DNA of 13,017 nucleotides. Origin: an uncultured Granulicatella sp. (lineage in GTDB: Bacteria > Bacillota > Bacilli > Lactobacillales > Aerococcaceae). Where the stretch lies: contig CALATC010000132.1 of assembly GCA_937891475.1 (NCBI GenBank), positions 1 to 13,017 on the forward strand. Direction: 5' to 3'. Below the pieces are notes generated by a model. It was not told the origin of the DNA and did no database searches. It worked only from the letters and a program-made list of their open reading frames with translations. A program made the translations under genes and the position numbers. This document shows, in pieces, positions 1 to 6,923 of this stretch (within the stretch, counting starts at the first letter, position 1; each line of letters begins with the position of its first letter).

Positions 1-20
1 TCCCTTATTTCCCCAATCTT

Positions 21-69
21 TTCTCAGACTAAATTCAACTGATTTCTAAACTAGAATTTAGATTGAGAA
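21..69. repeat. Imperfect inverted repeat upstream of pnp
   Basis: The arms at 21-36 and 54-69 pair over about 15 positions. The inner 8 bp (CTAAATTC/GAATTTAG) are perfect, followed by one A/A mismatch and then a further 7 pairs including one G-T. The loop is 17 nt. A run of seven T lies at 77-83, eight bases after the right arm, which is too far for a classic intrinsic terminator. A second, almost loopless palindrome (CATTTTTT/AAAAAATG) lies at 75-92. This may be the transcription end of the gene to the left, in many Firmicutes rpsO, but that gene is not in the window. Its function is unknown. Confidence 0.4.
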
Positions 70-132
70 TTTACCATTTTTTTCAAAAAATGCTAAAGTT
101 TACTCAAAAAAATAGTTATTCAGTATCGTTTA

Positions 133-141
133 TGGTAGAAT
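133..141 (+). promoter_or_regulatory. Probable extended -10 promoter of pnp
   Basis: TGGTAGAAT at 133-141 is an extended -10 element (TGN followed by TAGAAT, 5 of 6 matches to TATAAT). No good -35 hexamer is present at the right distance, which fits extended -10 promoters. Transcription would start near 148 and give an untranslated leader of about 130 nt before pnp. The same TGG-plus-hexamer layout recurs in the rnjB promoter at 2473-2481. Confidence 0.5.
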
Positions 142-159
142 TATTGCGTATGACAATCA

Positions 160-254
160 AGGAGTATTCTTTTTAGCGTGCTTACTTTAGAAATATAAGA
201 AGGTGAGTTTTTCGTCTGTTTATATTTCTAAAAGTAGGTTTAAAAGATACTCTT
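160..254 (+). promoter_or_regulatory. Folded 5' leader of pnp mRNA
   Basis: Two nested stems can form in the transcript. The inner one pairs 180-197 with 221-239: 15 Watson-Crick pairs with one bulged A, extended outward by C-G and two G-U pairs. The outer one pairs GAGTAT at 162-167 with ATACTC at 247-252, extended by flanking pairs to roughly 8-10 bp. The structure ends about 11 nt before the AAGGAG ribosome binding site (266-271). The pairing is seen directly. In E. coli, pnp is autoregulated through an RNase III-cleaved leader stem. A similar role here is an inference. Confidence 0.5.
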
Positions 255-278
255 AAAAAGAAGAAAAGGAGAATCGAT

Positions 279-2384
279 ATGTCAGAAAAAAAAGTATATA
301 GCTATGAATGGGGCGGAAGACTGTTACAAGTTGAAATCGGCCAATTAGCAAAACAAGCAAATGGTGCTGTCTTAGTTCGTTATGGAGATACAGTTGTATT
401 AACAGCAGCCGTTGGTACAAAACAAGCAAAGGATACAGATTTCTTCCCATTAACAGTGAACTATGAAGAAAAAATGTATGCAGCAGGTAAAATTCCTGGA
501 GGATTTATTAAACGTGAAGGACGTCCAAGTGAACATGCGACATTAACAGCTCGTTTAATTGACCGTCCAATTCGTCCAATGTTTGCAGAAGGTTTCCGTA
601 ATGAAGTTCAAATTACAAATACTGTAATGTCTGTAGATCCAAACTGTCCACCAGAAATGGCAGCAATGTTTGGTTCAAGTTTAGCATTATGTATTTCAGA
701 TATTCCATTTGATGGTCCAATTGCTGGGGTAGATGTTGGTCGTGTTAACGGAGAATACGTGATCAACCCTACAACTGAACAAGCTGAATTATCAGATATC
801 GAATTATCTGTAGCGGGTACTGCAACTGCGATTAACATGGTAGAAAGCTCTGCTAAAGAAGTGAGCGAAGAAGATATGTTAGGAGCATTATTATTCGGTC
901 ACGAAGAAATAAAAAAATTAGTAGCTTTCCAACAACAAATTGTCCAAGAAATTGGAAAAGAAAAAATGGAAGTAACATTGCTATCATTTGATCCAGAAAT
1001 CGAAAAACAAGTGAAAGACTTATTCAGTCAAGCAATGATTAATGCAATCCAAACAGAAGAAAAATTAGCTCGTGAAGAAAATATTGAAAAAGTTAAAGAA
1101 ACTGCCTTAGAACATTTTGAAGCTGTTTTAGAAGACAATGATGAAAAAGCAGGCTTATTAAAACAAGTTTCTCAATTAGTGGATAATCTTGAAAAAGACG
1201 AAGTACGTCGTTTAATTACTGAAGAAAAAGTACGTCCTGATGGTCGTAAAATTGATGAAATTCGTCCATTGTCTTCAGAAATTGACTTATTACCACGTGT
1301 TCACGGTTCAGGTTTATTTACTCGTGGACAAACTCAAGCATTAACTTCAGCTACATTAGCACCTTTAGGAGAATATCAAGTCATTGATGGTTTAGGAATT
1401 GAAGAAGGTAAACGATTCATCCACCACTACAATTTTCCACAATTCTCTGTAGGTTCAGTAGGTCGTGCTGGAAGCCCAGGTCGTCGTGAAATTGGTCACG
1501 GTGCTTTAGGGGAACGTGCATTGAAACAAGTCATCCCAACTCCAGAAGATTTCCCTTATACAATTCGTCTTGTATCAGAAGTATTAGAATCAAATGGTTC
1601 ATCTTCTCAAGCAAGTATTTGTGCGGGAACACTAGCCTTAATGGCAGCAGGTGTACCAATTAAAGCACCTGTAGCGGGTATTGCGATGGGATTAATTTCT
1701 GATGGTACAAACTATACAGTATTAACAGATATCCAAGGGTTAGAAGACCACTTAGGAGATATGGACTTTAAAGTTGCTGGTACAACAACTGGTATTACAG
1801 CTTTACAAATGGATATTAAAATCCAAGGAATTACGGAACAAATTTTACGTGAAGCATTAACGCAAGCGAAAAAAGCTCGTTTTGAAATTTTAGAAGAATT
1901 AACTTCTACAATTGCTGAACCTCGTAAAGAGTTAAGCCCATATGCACCTAAGATTGAAATGATTTCTATTCACCCAGATAAAATTAAAGTTGTTATCGGT
2001 CGTGGTGGAGAAACAATCAATAGCATTATTGATGAAACTGGCGTTAAAATTGATATCGATCAAGAAGGTCATGTATCCATCGCTTCAACTGATGCTGCAA
2101 TGATTCAACGTGCAAAAGAAATTATTGAAGATTTAACACGTGAAATCGAAGTTGGACAAGTTTATGAAGGAACTGTTCGCCGTATTGAAAAATTCGGAGC
2201 TTTTGTTGAAATTGCAAAAGGAAAAGATGGATTAGTTCACATCTCTGAATTAGCGCATGAACGTGTGGCGAAAGTAGAAGATGTATTAGCGATTGGAGAT
2301 AAAGTAAAAGTAAAAGTTACTGAAATTGATGGACAAGGTCGTATCAACTTATCTCGTAAAGCATTAATCGAAAAAGAAGCTTAA
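279..2384 (+). CDS. pnp: Polyribonucleotide nucleotidyltransferase (PNPase)
   Basis: PNPase is a phosphorolytic 3'-to-5' exoribonuclease that degrades RNA to nucleoside diphosphates and works as a trimer in the cytoplasm. At 701 aa it has the usual full length. The order is: a first RNase PH-like domain (about 10-145), an all-helical linker (about 150-235), a second RNase PH-like core (about 310-550) with the conserved [10 protein letters not shown] and DFKVAG...QMDIK segments, a KH domain with the GRGG loop at 574-577, and a C-terminal S1 domain from about residue 624 ([15 protein letters not shown]). The AAGGAG site 7 nt before the ATG supports the start. It has its own promoter and a folded leader, and ends at a strong terminator, so it is probably transcribed alone or with the gene to its left. 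Neighbouring rnjB also acts in RNA decay. The assignment is secure. Confidence 0.98.
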   Translation: MSEKKVYSYEWGGRLLQVEIGQLAKQANGAVLVRYGDTVVLTAAVGTKQAKDTDFFPLTVNYEEKMYAAGKIPGGFIKREGRPSEHATLTARLIDRPIRPMFAEGFRNEVQITNTVMSVDPNCPPEMAAMFGSSLALCISDIPFDGPIAGVDVGRVNGEYVINPTTEQAELSDIELSVAGTATAINMVESSAKEVSEEDMLGALLFGHEEIKKLVAFQQQIVQEIGKEKMEVTLLSFDPEIEKQVKDLFSQAMINAIQTEEKLAREENIEKVKETALEHFEAVLEDNDEKAGLLKQVSQLVDNLEKDEVRRLITEEKVRPDGRKIDEIRPLSSEIDLLPRVHGSGLFTRGQTQALTSATLAPLGEYQVIDGLGIEEGKRFIHHYNFPQFSVGSVGRAGSPGRREIGHGALGERALKQVIPTPEDFPYTIRLVSEVLESNGSSSQASICAGTLALMAAGVPIKAPVAGIAMGLISDGTNYTVLTDIQGLEDHLGDMDFKVAGTTTGITALQMDIKIQGITEQILREALTQAKKARFEILEELTSTIAEPRKELSPYAPKIEMISIHPDKIKVVIGRGGETINSIIDETGVKIDIDQEGHVSIASTDAAMIQRAKEIIEDLTREIEVGQVYEGTVRRIEKFGAFVEIAKGKDGLVHISELAHERVAKVEDVLAIGDKVKVKVTEIDGQGRINLSRKALIEKEA

Positions 2385-2392
2385 TCATTCAT

Positions 2393-2427
2393 AAAATGAG
2401 GCTAGGAAAACCCTAGCCTCATTTTTT
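2393..2427 (+). terminator. Rho-independent terminator of pnp
   Basis: A perfect 14-bp stem pairs 2393-2406 (AAAATGAGGCTAGG) with 2412-2425 around a 5-nt loop (AAAAC), followed directly by a T-run. It lies 8 bases after the pnp stop codon. The A-run on the left arm means it could also work weakly on the opposite strand. Confidence 0.93.
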
Positions 2428-2452
2428 ATTTCCAAGAAAAAATATGAAATGT

Positions 2453-2481
2453 TAGTCAAAAAATCGTAAATATGGTATTCT
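2453..2481 (+). promoter_or_regulatory. Probable promoter of rnjB
   Basis: TAGTCA (2453-2458, 4 of 6 matches to TTGACA) and TATTCT (2476-2481) are separated by 17 bp, with TG at 2473-2474 forming an extended -10. It lies downstream of the pnp terminator and about 60 bp before the rnjB start, so rnjB is probably transcribed separately from pnp. TAGAAT at 2481-2486 is an overlapping alternative -10. Confidence 0.5.
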
Positions 2482-2544
2482 AGAATAAGAATGTAAACAA
2501 GTTGGTAAGACAAAATACAACAAATAAATAAGATGAGGTGAACT

Positions 2545-4221
2545 ATGAGTTCAATTAAAATAATGGCGCTAGGAGGCGTTCGAGAAAACGGTAAGAGTTT
2601 ATATGCCGTTGAAGTAGATGAAGATATTTTCGTCTTAGATTGTGGATTGGTTTATCCAGAAGACGAATTATTAGGAATCGATGTCGTGATTCCAGATTTT
2701 ACTTATTTAGAAGAAAACAAAGATCGGATTGCAGGAGTATTTTTAACCCATGGTCATGCGGATGCAGTAGGAGCTCTTCCTTATTTTCTAAAAAATATTC
2801 AAGCACCAGTTTTTGGGACAGAATTAACGATTGCTTTAGCAAAATATTATGTAGAGTCTTCTAAACAAGTAAAAGGATTTGATGATTATCATATCGTCAC
2901 TGAAAATACAGAAATTGATTTTGAATCTGTAACGGTGAAATTTTTCAAAACAACTCATACTATTCCAGATTCAGTAGCGATTGTTTTAAAAACAGCAGAC
3001 GGAAGTATTGTTTATACTGGAGATTTTAAGTTTGACCAAAGTGCTGCCGTTGGCTATCAAAGTAATTTTGGCCGTATTACGGATATTGGAGAAGAATATG
3101 TTTTAGCCTTATTAAGTGATTCTAGTGATGCTGAAAGTTATGAGGAAAATGTTAGTGATCGTAGAATTGAAGCTAGTATTTTAGATACATTTAGAGATGC
3201 TACAGGTCGTATTATTGTAGCTTGTGTGGCAAGTAATATTTTACGTATTCAACAAGTCTTTAATGCAGCTTATGAATCAGGGCGCAAGATTTTCTTAACA
3301 GGTGCGGAATTAGAAGAAATTGTGAATATCGCATTGAAATTAAATAAATTAACGGTTCCTTCAGAAGATTTATTCGTAACAGCACGTGAATTAAAACGAT
3401 TGGAAGATGATGAAATCGTTGTGTTAGAAACAGGAAACGTAGGCGAACCAATTAAAGCTTTACAAAAAATGGCACAAGGTCGTCACCGTCAAGTGAATTT
3501 ACATCAAGGAGATTTAGTCTATATTGCGACAACTCCTTCAACTGCAATGGAAACAGCAATTGCTCGTACGAAAGATATGATTTACCGTGCGGAAGCTGAA
3601 GTCGTTGAAATGGCTGATAATGCGAAAGCAAGCGGACATGCGACTCCAAATGATTTAAAACTAATGATGAATTTATTACAACCAACATTCTTCATTCCAG
3701 TTCAAGGGGAATATCGTAGTTTATTAGCTCATGCAGAGTTAGCACACGAATTAGGAATTCCATATTCTAATATTTTCATTCCTGGTAAAGGGGATGTTAT
3801 TGAAATTTCTAATGGAAGAATGACAGCTACTGGACAAGTTCCAGCGGGAAATGTTTTAGTAGATGGAATTGGTGTTGGAGATATCGGTAATATTGTACTA
3901 AAAGATCGTAAGATTTTATCAGAAGATGGAATTTTCGTAGTCGTTGTAACGATTTCTAGACGTTTAGGAAAAATTTTATCCGGACCACAAATTGTCTCTC
4001 GCGGATTTGTTTATATGAAGACGAGTGAAGAGTTATTACAAGAATCACAAAAAATTGTGACGGATGTTGTGGAAGAAAACTTAGCCAGTGATAATTTTGA
4101 ATGGCCACGTTTAAAACAAGAAGTACGTGATGGATTAAGTCGCTATTTATTTGAACAAACAAAACGTCGCCCAGTTATTCTTCCAATTATTATGGAAGCT
4201 TCACATTATAAAAAAGATTAA
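2545..4221 (+). CDS. rnjB: Ribonuclease J2 (RNase J paralogue with degenerate active site)
   Basis: This is a beta-CASP metallo-beta-lactamase ribonuclease of the RNase J family, 558 aa as expected. The lactamase parts (about 1-200 and 355-420) enclose a beta-CASP domain, followed by a C-terminal domain from about 450. The metal motif reads HGHADA at 69-74, where catalytic RNase J1 has HGHEDH, so the final His is Ala. H138 (THTIPDS) and D160 (GDFKFD) are kept. The late HGEY motif of J1 is QGEY here, with Gln at 387. These changes mark RNase J2, which in Gram-positives forms complexes with J1 and has weak activity of its own. A GAGGTGA site precedes the ATG. The gene has its own promoter and is followed at 26 bp by the ThiT-like gene, probably co-transcribed. 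The family is certain; J2 rather than J1 is very likely. Confidence 0.93.
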   Translation: MSSIKIMALGGVRENGKSLYAVEVDEDIFVLDCGLVYPEDELLGIDVVIPDFTYLEENKDRIAGVFLTHGHADAVGALPYFLKNIQAPVFGTELTIALAKYYVESSKQVKGFDDYHIVTENTEIDFESVTVKFFKTTHTIPDSVAIVLKTADGSIVYTGDFKFDQSAAVGYQSNFGRITDIGEEYVLALLSDSSDAESYEENVSDRRIEASILDTFRDATGRIIVACVASNILRIQQVFNAAYESGRKIFLTGAELEEIVNIALKLNKLTVPSEDLFVTARELKRLEDDEIVVLETGNVGEPIKALQKMAQGRHRQVNLHQGDLVYIATTPSTAMETAIARTKDMIYRAEAEVVEMADNAKASGHATPNDLKLMMNLLQPTFFIPVQGEYRSLLAHAELAHELGIPYSNIFIPGKGDVIEISNGRMTATGQVPAGNVLVDGIGVGDIGNIVLKDRKILSEDGIFVVVVTISRRLGKILSGPQIVSRGFVYMKTSEELLQESQKIVTDVVEENLASDNFEWPRLKQEVRDGLSRYLFEQTKRRPVILPIIMEASHYKKD

Positions 4222-4247
4222 GTTGTATCATTGAAAGGGGAACATTC

Positions 4248-4853
4248 ATGGGTTCAAAAGCAGTTAAAATTATGTTAGAAGTGTTGCTAGCTATTGCTGT
4301 TGCTAGTGGGCTTTCTTATATTCCAGCAATTGGAGGAAATGTAGTCATTGACTTTGCTATTATTCCTTTAATTTTACTTTCTCTTCGTCATGGAGGAATT
4401 TGGGGAGCAATCGCAAGTATTTTATTTGGTCTTCTACATGCTGTCTTACATCCAAGTGGAACAGGATATATTGTTGTTCCATTCCATGATTCTGTAATGG
4501 GATATGGATTTGTAGCTTTTGCGGGATTCTTTGCTAGAAATACGGTTCGTACAGCATTTAACGCTCGTATTTCTTCTACAGTATTAAATGTTGTAACAGC
4601 TAGCATTATTGCAACATTTGTTAGCTATGGTTTCCATGCGATTGCTAGTGCAATTGGAGCACCAACATTATTTGCAACTGAAAAAGTTGCTTTAGCAAGT
4701 GGATTTTTAGGCTTTTCAGCAAACTTTATTGCTACATTAGTCGTAACACTAGTAGTATTAGTAACGTTGATTTATGTAAAACGTGATATTTATATTCCAA
4801 AAGGAACAAGATACTTATCTCGAAAAGAAAAATCTCACTTATTAAATGACTAA
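4248..4853 (+). CDS. thiT: ECF transporter S-component, ThiT-like membrane protein
   Basis: This is a very hydrophobic 201-aa protein with about six membrane segments, the size and layout of the substrate-binding S-components of ECF vitamin transporters. The SYIPAIGGNVVIDFAIIPL start, the following SLRHGG turn and the LFGLLHAVLHPSG segment resemble ThiT/YuaJ thiamine transporters. The basic tail (YLSRKEKSH) should be cytoplasmic. S-components need a separate energizing module (EcfA, EcfA', EcfT), which is not in the window. By my by-eye comparison with Lactococcus ThiT, the His in the FHAIASAIG segment (H130) is kept but several other thiamine contacts are not obvious, so the substrate is uncertain. 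No TPP riboswitch precedes it, unlike many thiT genes. It follows rnjB by 26 bp with an AAAGGGG site and is probably co-transcribed. Confidence 0.65.
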   Translation: MGSKAVKIMLEVLLAIAVASGLSYIPAIGGNVVIDFAIIPLILLSLRHGGIWGAIASILFGLLHAVLHPSGTGYIVVPFHDSVMGYGFVAFAGFFARNTVRTAFNARISSTVLNVVTASIIATFVSYGFHAIASAIGAPTLFATEKVALASGFLGFSANFIATLVVTLVVLVTLIYVKRDIYIPKGTRYLSRKEKSHLLND

Positions 4854-4858
4854 TGAGA

Positions 4859-4893
4859 GTGGGGAAACAGTTTCTGTTTTCCTGCTTTTTTTC
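4859..4893 (+). terminator. Probable terminator or attenuator between thiT-like gene and cls
   Basis: The arms at 4859-4870 (GTGGGGAAACAG) and 4874-4885 (CTGTTTTCCTGC) form 12 continuous pairs, three of them G-U, around a TTT loop. They are followed at once by a run of seven T. It begins 5 bases after the upstream stop codon. No convincing promoter lies between it and cls, so partial read-through probably supplies cls mRNA. Confidence 0.7.
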
Positions 4894-4919
4894 TAAGCAA
4901 GAAGGGAAGGAGAGAGGAA

Positions 4920-6359
4920 ATGAATTTATTATCGACAATAGTAACAGGTTTAATATTTATCAATACACTTGGAGCAATTATTACCGTATTTAGAGAACCA
5001 AGAGAGATTTCTGCTACATGGGCTTGGTTATTAGTCTTAGTCTTTTTCCCATTTTTAGGGTTTATTATTTATTTCTTTTTTGGAAGAAAAATTAGTAAAG
5101 ATCGGATTTTTGATTTGAAATCTCAAGATACATTTCGAATTAGAAAAGTAGCCGAAACTCAATTAGAGGAATTAGAACAAGATAATACTTTTTTCGAAGA
5201 TTTATATTTAAAAGAATTAGCGGTTCTATTTTTAGAAAGTGATGAATCAGTCATTACAAAAGGAAATCAAGTTGAAATTATGACGTCTGGTCAGGAGAAA
5301 TTTACACAGTTAAAAGAAGATTTGAGAAATGCTAAAGACCATATTCATATCGGCTATTATATTTTTAATGATGATGAATTAGGCTATGAATTATTAGAGA
5401 TTTTAGTTGAAAAAGCGCAACAAGGAGTCGAAGTTTTAGTGCTATATGATGCATTAGGGGCTCGTTTTACAAAACAAAAATTTTGGAAGAAACTTCACGA
5501 TGCGGGTGGACGTTCAGAAGCCTTTTTCGGGTATACATTTGGGATTATTAATTTGCGGATGAACTATCGTAATCACCGTAAAATTGTTGTTATTGATGGA
5601 AAAATTGGCTATGTGGGTGGCTTTAATATAGGGGACGAATATTTAGGAAAGGGAAAACTGGGCCACTGGAGAGATACACATTTAAGAATTAGAGGGAATG
5701 CTGTATTATCTCTTCAAGCTCGTTTCTTTATTGATTGGAATGCGACAGCTTCAGAACGATATCAAAAAACATTTTTACCGCGATATTTTCCTACTTTAGA
5801 ATGTTTAGGAGATACAGCAATGCAAATCGTTTCAACAGGTCCGGATAATGATTATCAAAAAATAAAAATGGGATTTGTTAAAATGATTTATATGGCGAAA
5901 AAATCGGTTGATATTCAAACTCCTTATTTTATTCCAGATGAGAGTGTTCTGGAAGCTTTGCAAGTGGCTGCTCTTTCAGGGGTAAAAGTACGGATTATGG
6001 TTCCATGCAAACCGGATCATCCATTTGTTTATCGTGCAACAGAATATTATTGTCGGAATTTAATAAAAGACGGTGTAGAAATCTATTTATACGAAGAAGG
6101 TTTCTTGCATGCGAAAACAATGGTCGTAGATGGCGTTGCTTCTACAGTTGGAACCTCTAATTTTGATATGCGAAGTTTCCGATTGAATTTTGAAATTAAT
6201 GCGTTTATTTATGATGAGGAAATTTCATGTAAGCTACAAGATATTTTTGAGAAAGATATTGAGAACTGTTTATTAGCAGATGAAGCGTATTTTAAAAAGC
6301 AATCTCCATGGAAAAAATTAAAACAAAAATTCTCCAGACTGCTTTCTCCGATACTATAA
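4920..6359 (+). CDS. cls: Cardiolipin synthase (phospholipase D family)
   Basis: This membrane enzyme condenses two phosphatidylglycerol molecules to cardiolipin and glycerol. At 479 aa it has the usual length of bacterial Cls. Two N-terminal membrane helices (about 3-23 and 33-54) are separated by the typical REPREISATWAW stretch. Two PLD domains follow, each with a complete HxKxxxxD catalytic motif: H219/K221/D226 (NHRKIVVIDG) and H397/K399/D404 (HAKTMVVDG). The tail is basic. A GGAAGGAGAG site sits just upstream of the ATG. The gene lies alone between a terminator-like hairpin and a convergent structured element, so expression probably depends on read-through from rnjB and the ThiT-like gene or on an unrecognised promoter. 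The assignment is secure by motif and length. Gram-positives often carry two cls copies, and which one this is cannot be told. Confidence 0.95.
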   Translation: MNLLSTIVTGLIFINTLGAIITVFREPREISATWAWLLVLVFFPFLGFIIYFFFGRKISKDRIFDLKSQDTFRIRKVAETQLEELEQDNTFFEDLYLKELAVLFLESDESVITKGNQVEIMTSGQEKFTQLKEDLRNAKDHIHIGYYIFNDDELGYELLEILVEKAQQGVEVLVLYDALGARFTKQKFWKKLHDAGGRSEAFFGYTFGIINLRMNYRNHRKIVVIDGKIGYVGGFNIGDEYLGKGKLGHWRDTHLRIRGNAVLSLQARFFIDWNATASERYQKTFLPRYFPTLECLGDTAMQIVSTGPDNDYQKIKMGFVKMIYMAKKSVDIQTPYFIPDESVLEALQVAALSGVKVRIMVPCKPDHPFVYRATEYYCRNLIKDGVEIYLYEEGFLHAKTMVVDGVASTVGTSNFDMRSFRLNFEINAFIYDEEISCKLQDIFEKDIENCLLADEAYFKKQSPWKKLKQKFSRLLSPIL

Positions 6360-6384
6360 TTTTTATATAAGACTTTATTACTAA

Positions 6385-6500
6385 GAAAAAAGACTTCTCA
6401 TTGTAGTGCAGGAAAATTTGAGACCTAGGCTCAAATTTTAGCCATGAGACCGAAGGGATGCTGGCGTCCTAATACTACAATATCAGAAGTCTTATTTTTT
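6385..6500. terminator. Structured inverted-repeat element, probable bidirectional terminator
   Basis: Nested arms flank this convergent intergenic region. The outer stem is AAGACTTCT (6390-6398) with AGAAGTCTT (6485-6493). Next is ATTGTAGT (6400-6407) with ACTACAAT (6474-6481), then AGGA (6410-6413) with TCCT (6467-6470). Inside are two side hairpins: AAAATTTGAG (6413-6422) with CTCAAATTTT (6430-6439), and GCCA (6441-6444) with TGGC (6462-6465). A6413 can join only one of the two stems that could use it. A T-run follows the outer stem on the plus strand (6495-6500), and the matching A-run at 6385-6390 gives one on the minus strand. Both cls and the opposing gene would therefore end here. The branched interior is far more elaborate than a simple terminator. 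I do not recognise it as a named RNA family. Confidence 0.75.
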
Positions 6501-6816
6501 ATACCTGTATTGCTGAAACAACTTGTTCTAAGTTTAAGATCATTGTTAGATCTTCGCTTAGAAAAACAAAATGATTGTTTGGTTGAATACAGCTTTTAAT
6601 AATACCTTTTTTAGTAAATTGTTGTAATTCACCTTTCGAATTATATTGTTCAAATAAAAGAGTAATTTCTTTTTTGAAATAGTAACTATTATGAATCGTC
6701 TCAACAACATCAATTAATGGCATTACAGGTGTAAATGAAGTTGATTCTGTTGGAAATTGTAAACTATTTAATAATGGTTGAATAAATGAATGAAATGGTT
6801 TTTTATATTGTTCCAT
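6499..6816 (-). CDS. YolD-like small protein under SOS (LexA) control
   Basis: This is a 105-aa soluble protein with no signal peptide or membrane segment. The C-terminal half (about residues 45-105) shows the YolD-like pattern: alternating hydrophobic strands, a KKGIIKSC turn, then a short hydrophobic segment ending in LNLEQVVSAI. YolD-like proteins are often encoded beside Y-family DNA polymerases (UvrX/DinB-like) and are induced by DNA damage. Their own biochemistry is poorly known. No polymerase gene lies next to this one. The start at 6816 is chosen because GGGAGG lies 7 nt upstream; the longer frame from 6882 would run through the promoter and both LexA boxes. The stop codon touches the T-run of the structured element. 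The family call rests on pattern resemblance, while the regulation is clear from the operator sites. Confidence 0.7.
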   Translation of the reverse strand: MEQYKKPFHSFIQPLLNSLQFPTESTSFTPVMPLIDVVETIHNSYYFKKEITLLFEQYNSKGELQQFTKKGIIKSCIQPNNHFVFLSEDLTMILNLEQVVSAIQV

Positions 6817-6828
6817 AATTGGACCTCC

Positions 6829-6842
6829 CGAACAAATGTTTG
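6829..6842. promoter_or_regulatory. LexA (SOS) box, proximal
   Basis: CGAACAAATGTTTG matches the low-GC Gram-positive LexA/DinR operator (CGAAC-4N-GTTYN) at every core position. It covers the expected transcription start of the YolD-like gene and abuts its GGGAGG ribosome binding site. Its centre is 27 bp from that of the second box. Confidence 0.83.
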
Positions 6843-6849
6843 TATTTGT

Positions 6850-6879
6850 ATTATACGAACATTTGTTCTGAAATGCAAA
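6850..6879 (-). promoter_or_regulatory. Promoter of the YolD-like gene
   Basis: Read on the minus strand, TTTGCA (6879 to 6874, 4 of 6 matches to TTGACA) and a perfect TATAAT (6855 to 6850) are separated by 18 bp. The start point would be near 6843, about 27 nt before the start codon. One LexA box fills the spacer and another covers the start, so LexA should block polymerase binding. Confidence 0.75.
6856..6869. promoter_or_regulatory. LexA (SOS) box, distal, within the promoter spacer
   Basis: CGAACATTTGTTCT is a near-palindromic LexA operator (AGAACAAATGTTCG on the other strand). It lies wholly between the -10 and -35 hexamers of the minus-strand promoter, a classic repressor position. Together with the proximal box it forms a double operator. 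Confidence 0.85.
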
Positions 6880-6923
6880 CATTATTTTAAAAAAATAAAA
6901 AATATTTTTAAAAAAGGTAGAGT

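Noticed and set aside
608..838. Minus-strand open frame inside pnp
   Set aside because: It lies opposite a well-conserved part of PNPase, has no ribosome binding site and no recognisable family features.
4222..4247. Possible TPP riboswitch before the ThiT-like gene
   Set aside because: The gap is only 26 bases and holds just a ribosome binding site. The rnjB leader also shows no TPP-box sequence.
4767..4796. TTGATT-18-TATATT resembling a promoter near the end of the ThiT-like gene
   Set aside because: It lies inside coding sequence in an AT-rich genome and upstream of the terminator hairpin, so a cls promoter here is weakly supported.
6385..6500. Candidate CRISPR repeat or insertion-sequence end
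   Set aside because: There is no array of repeats with spacers, no transposase and no obvious target duplication. The arms are best explained by RNA folding or termination.
6817..6882. Longer minus-strand reading frame adding 22 residues to the YolD-like protein
   Set aside because: This stretch contains the -10 element and both LexA boxes, and the ATG at 6816 has an ideal GGGAGG seven bases upstream.
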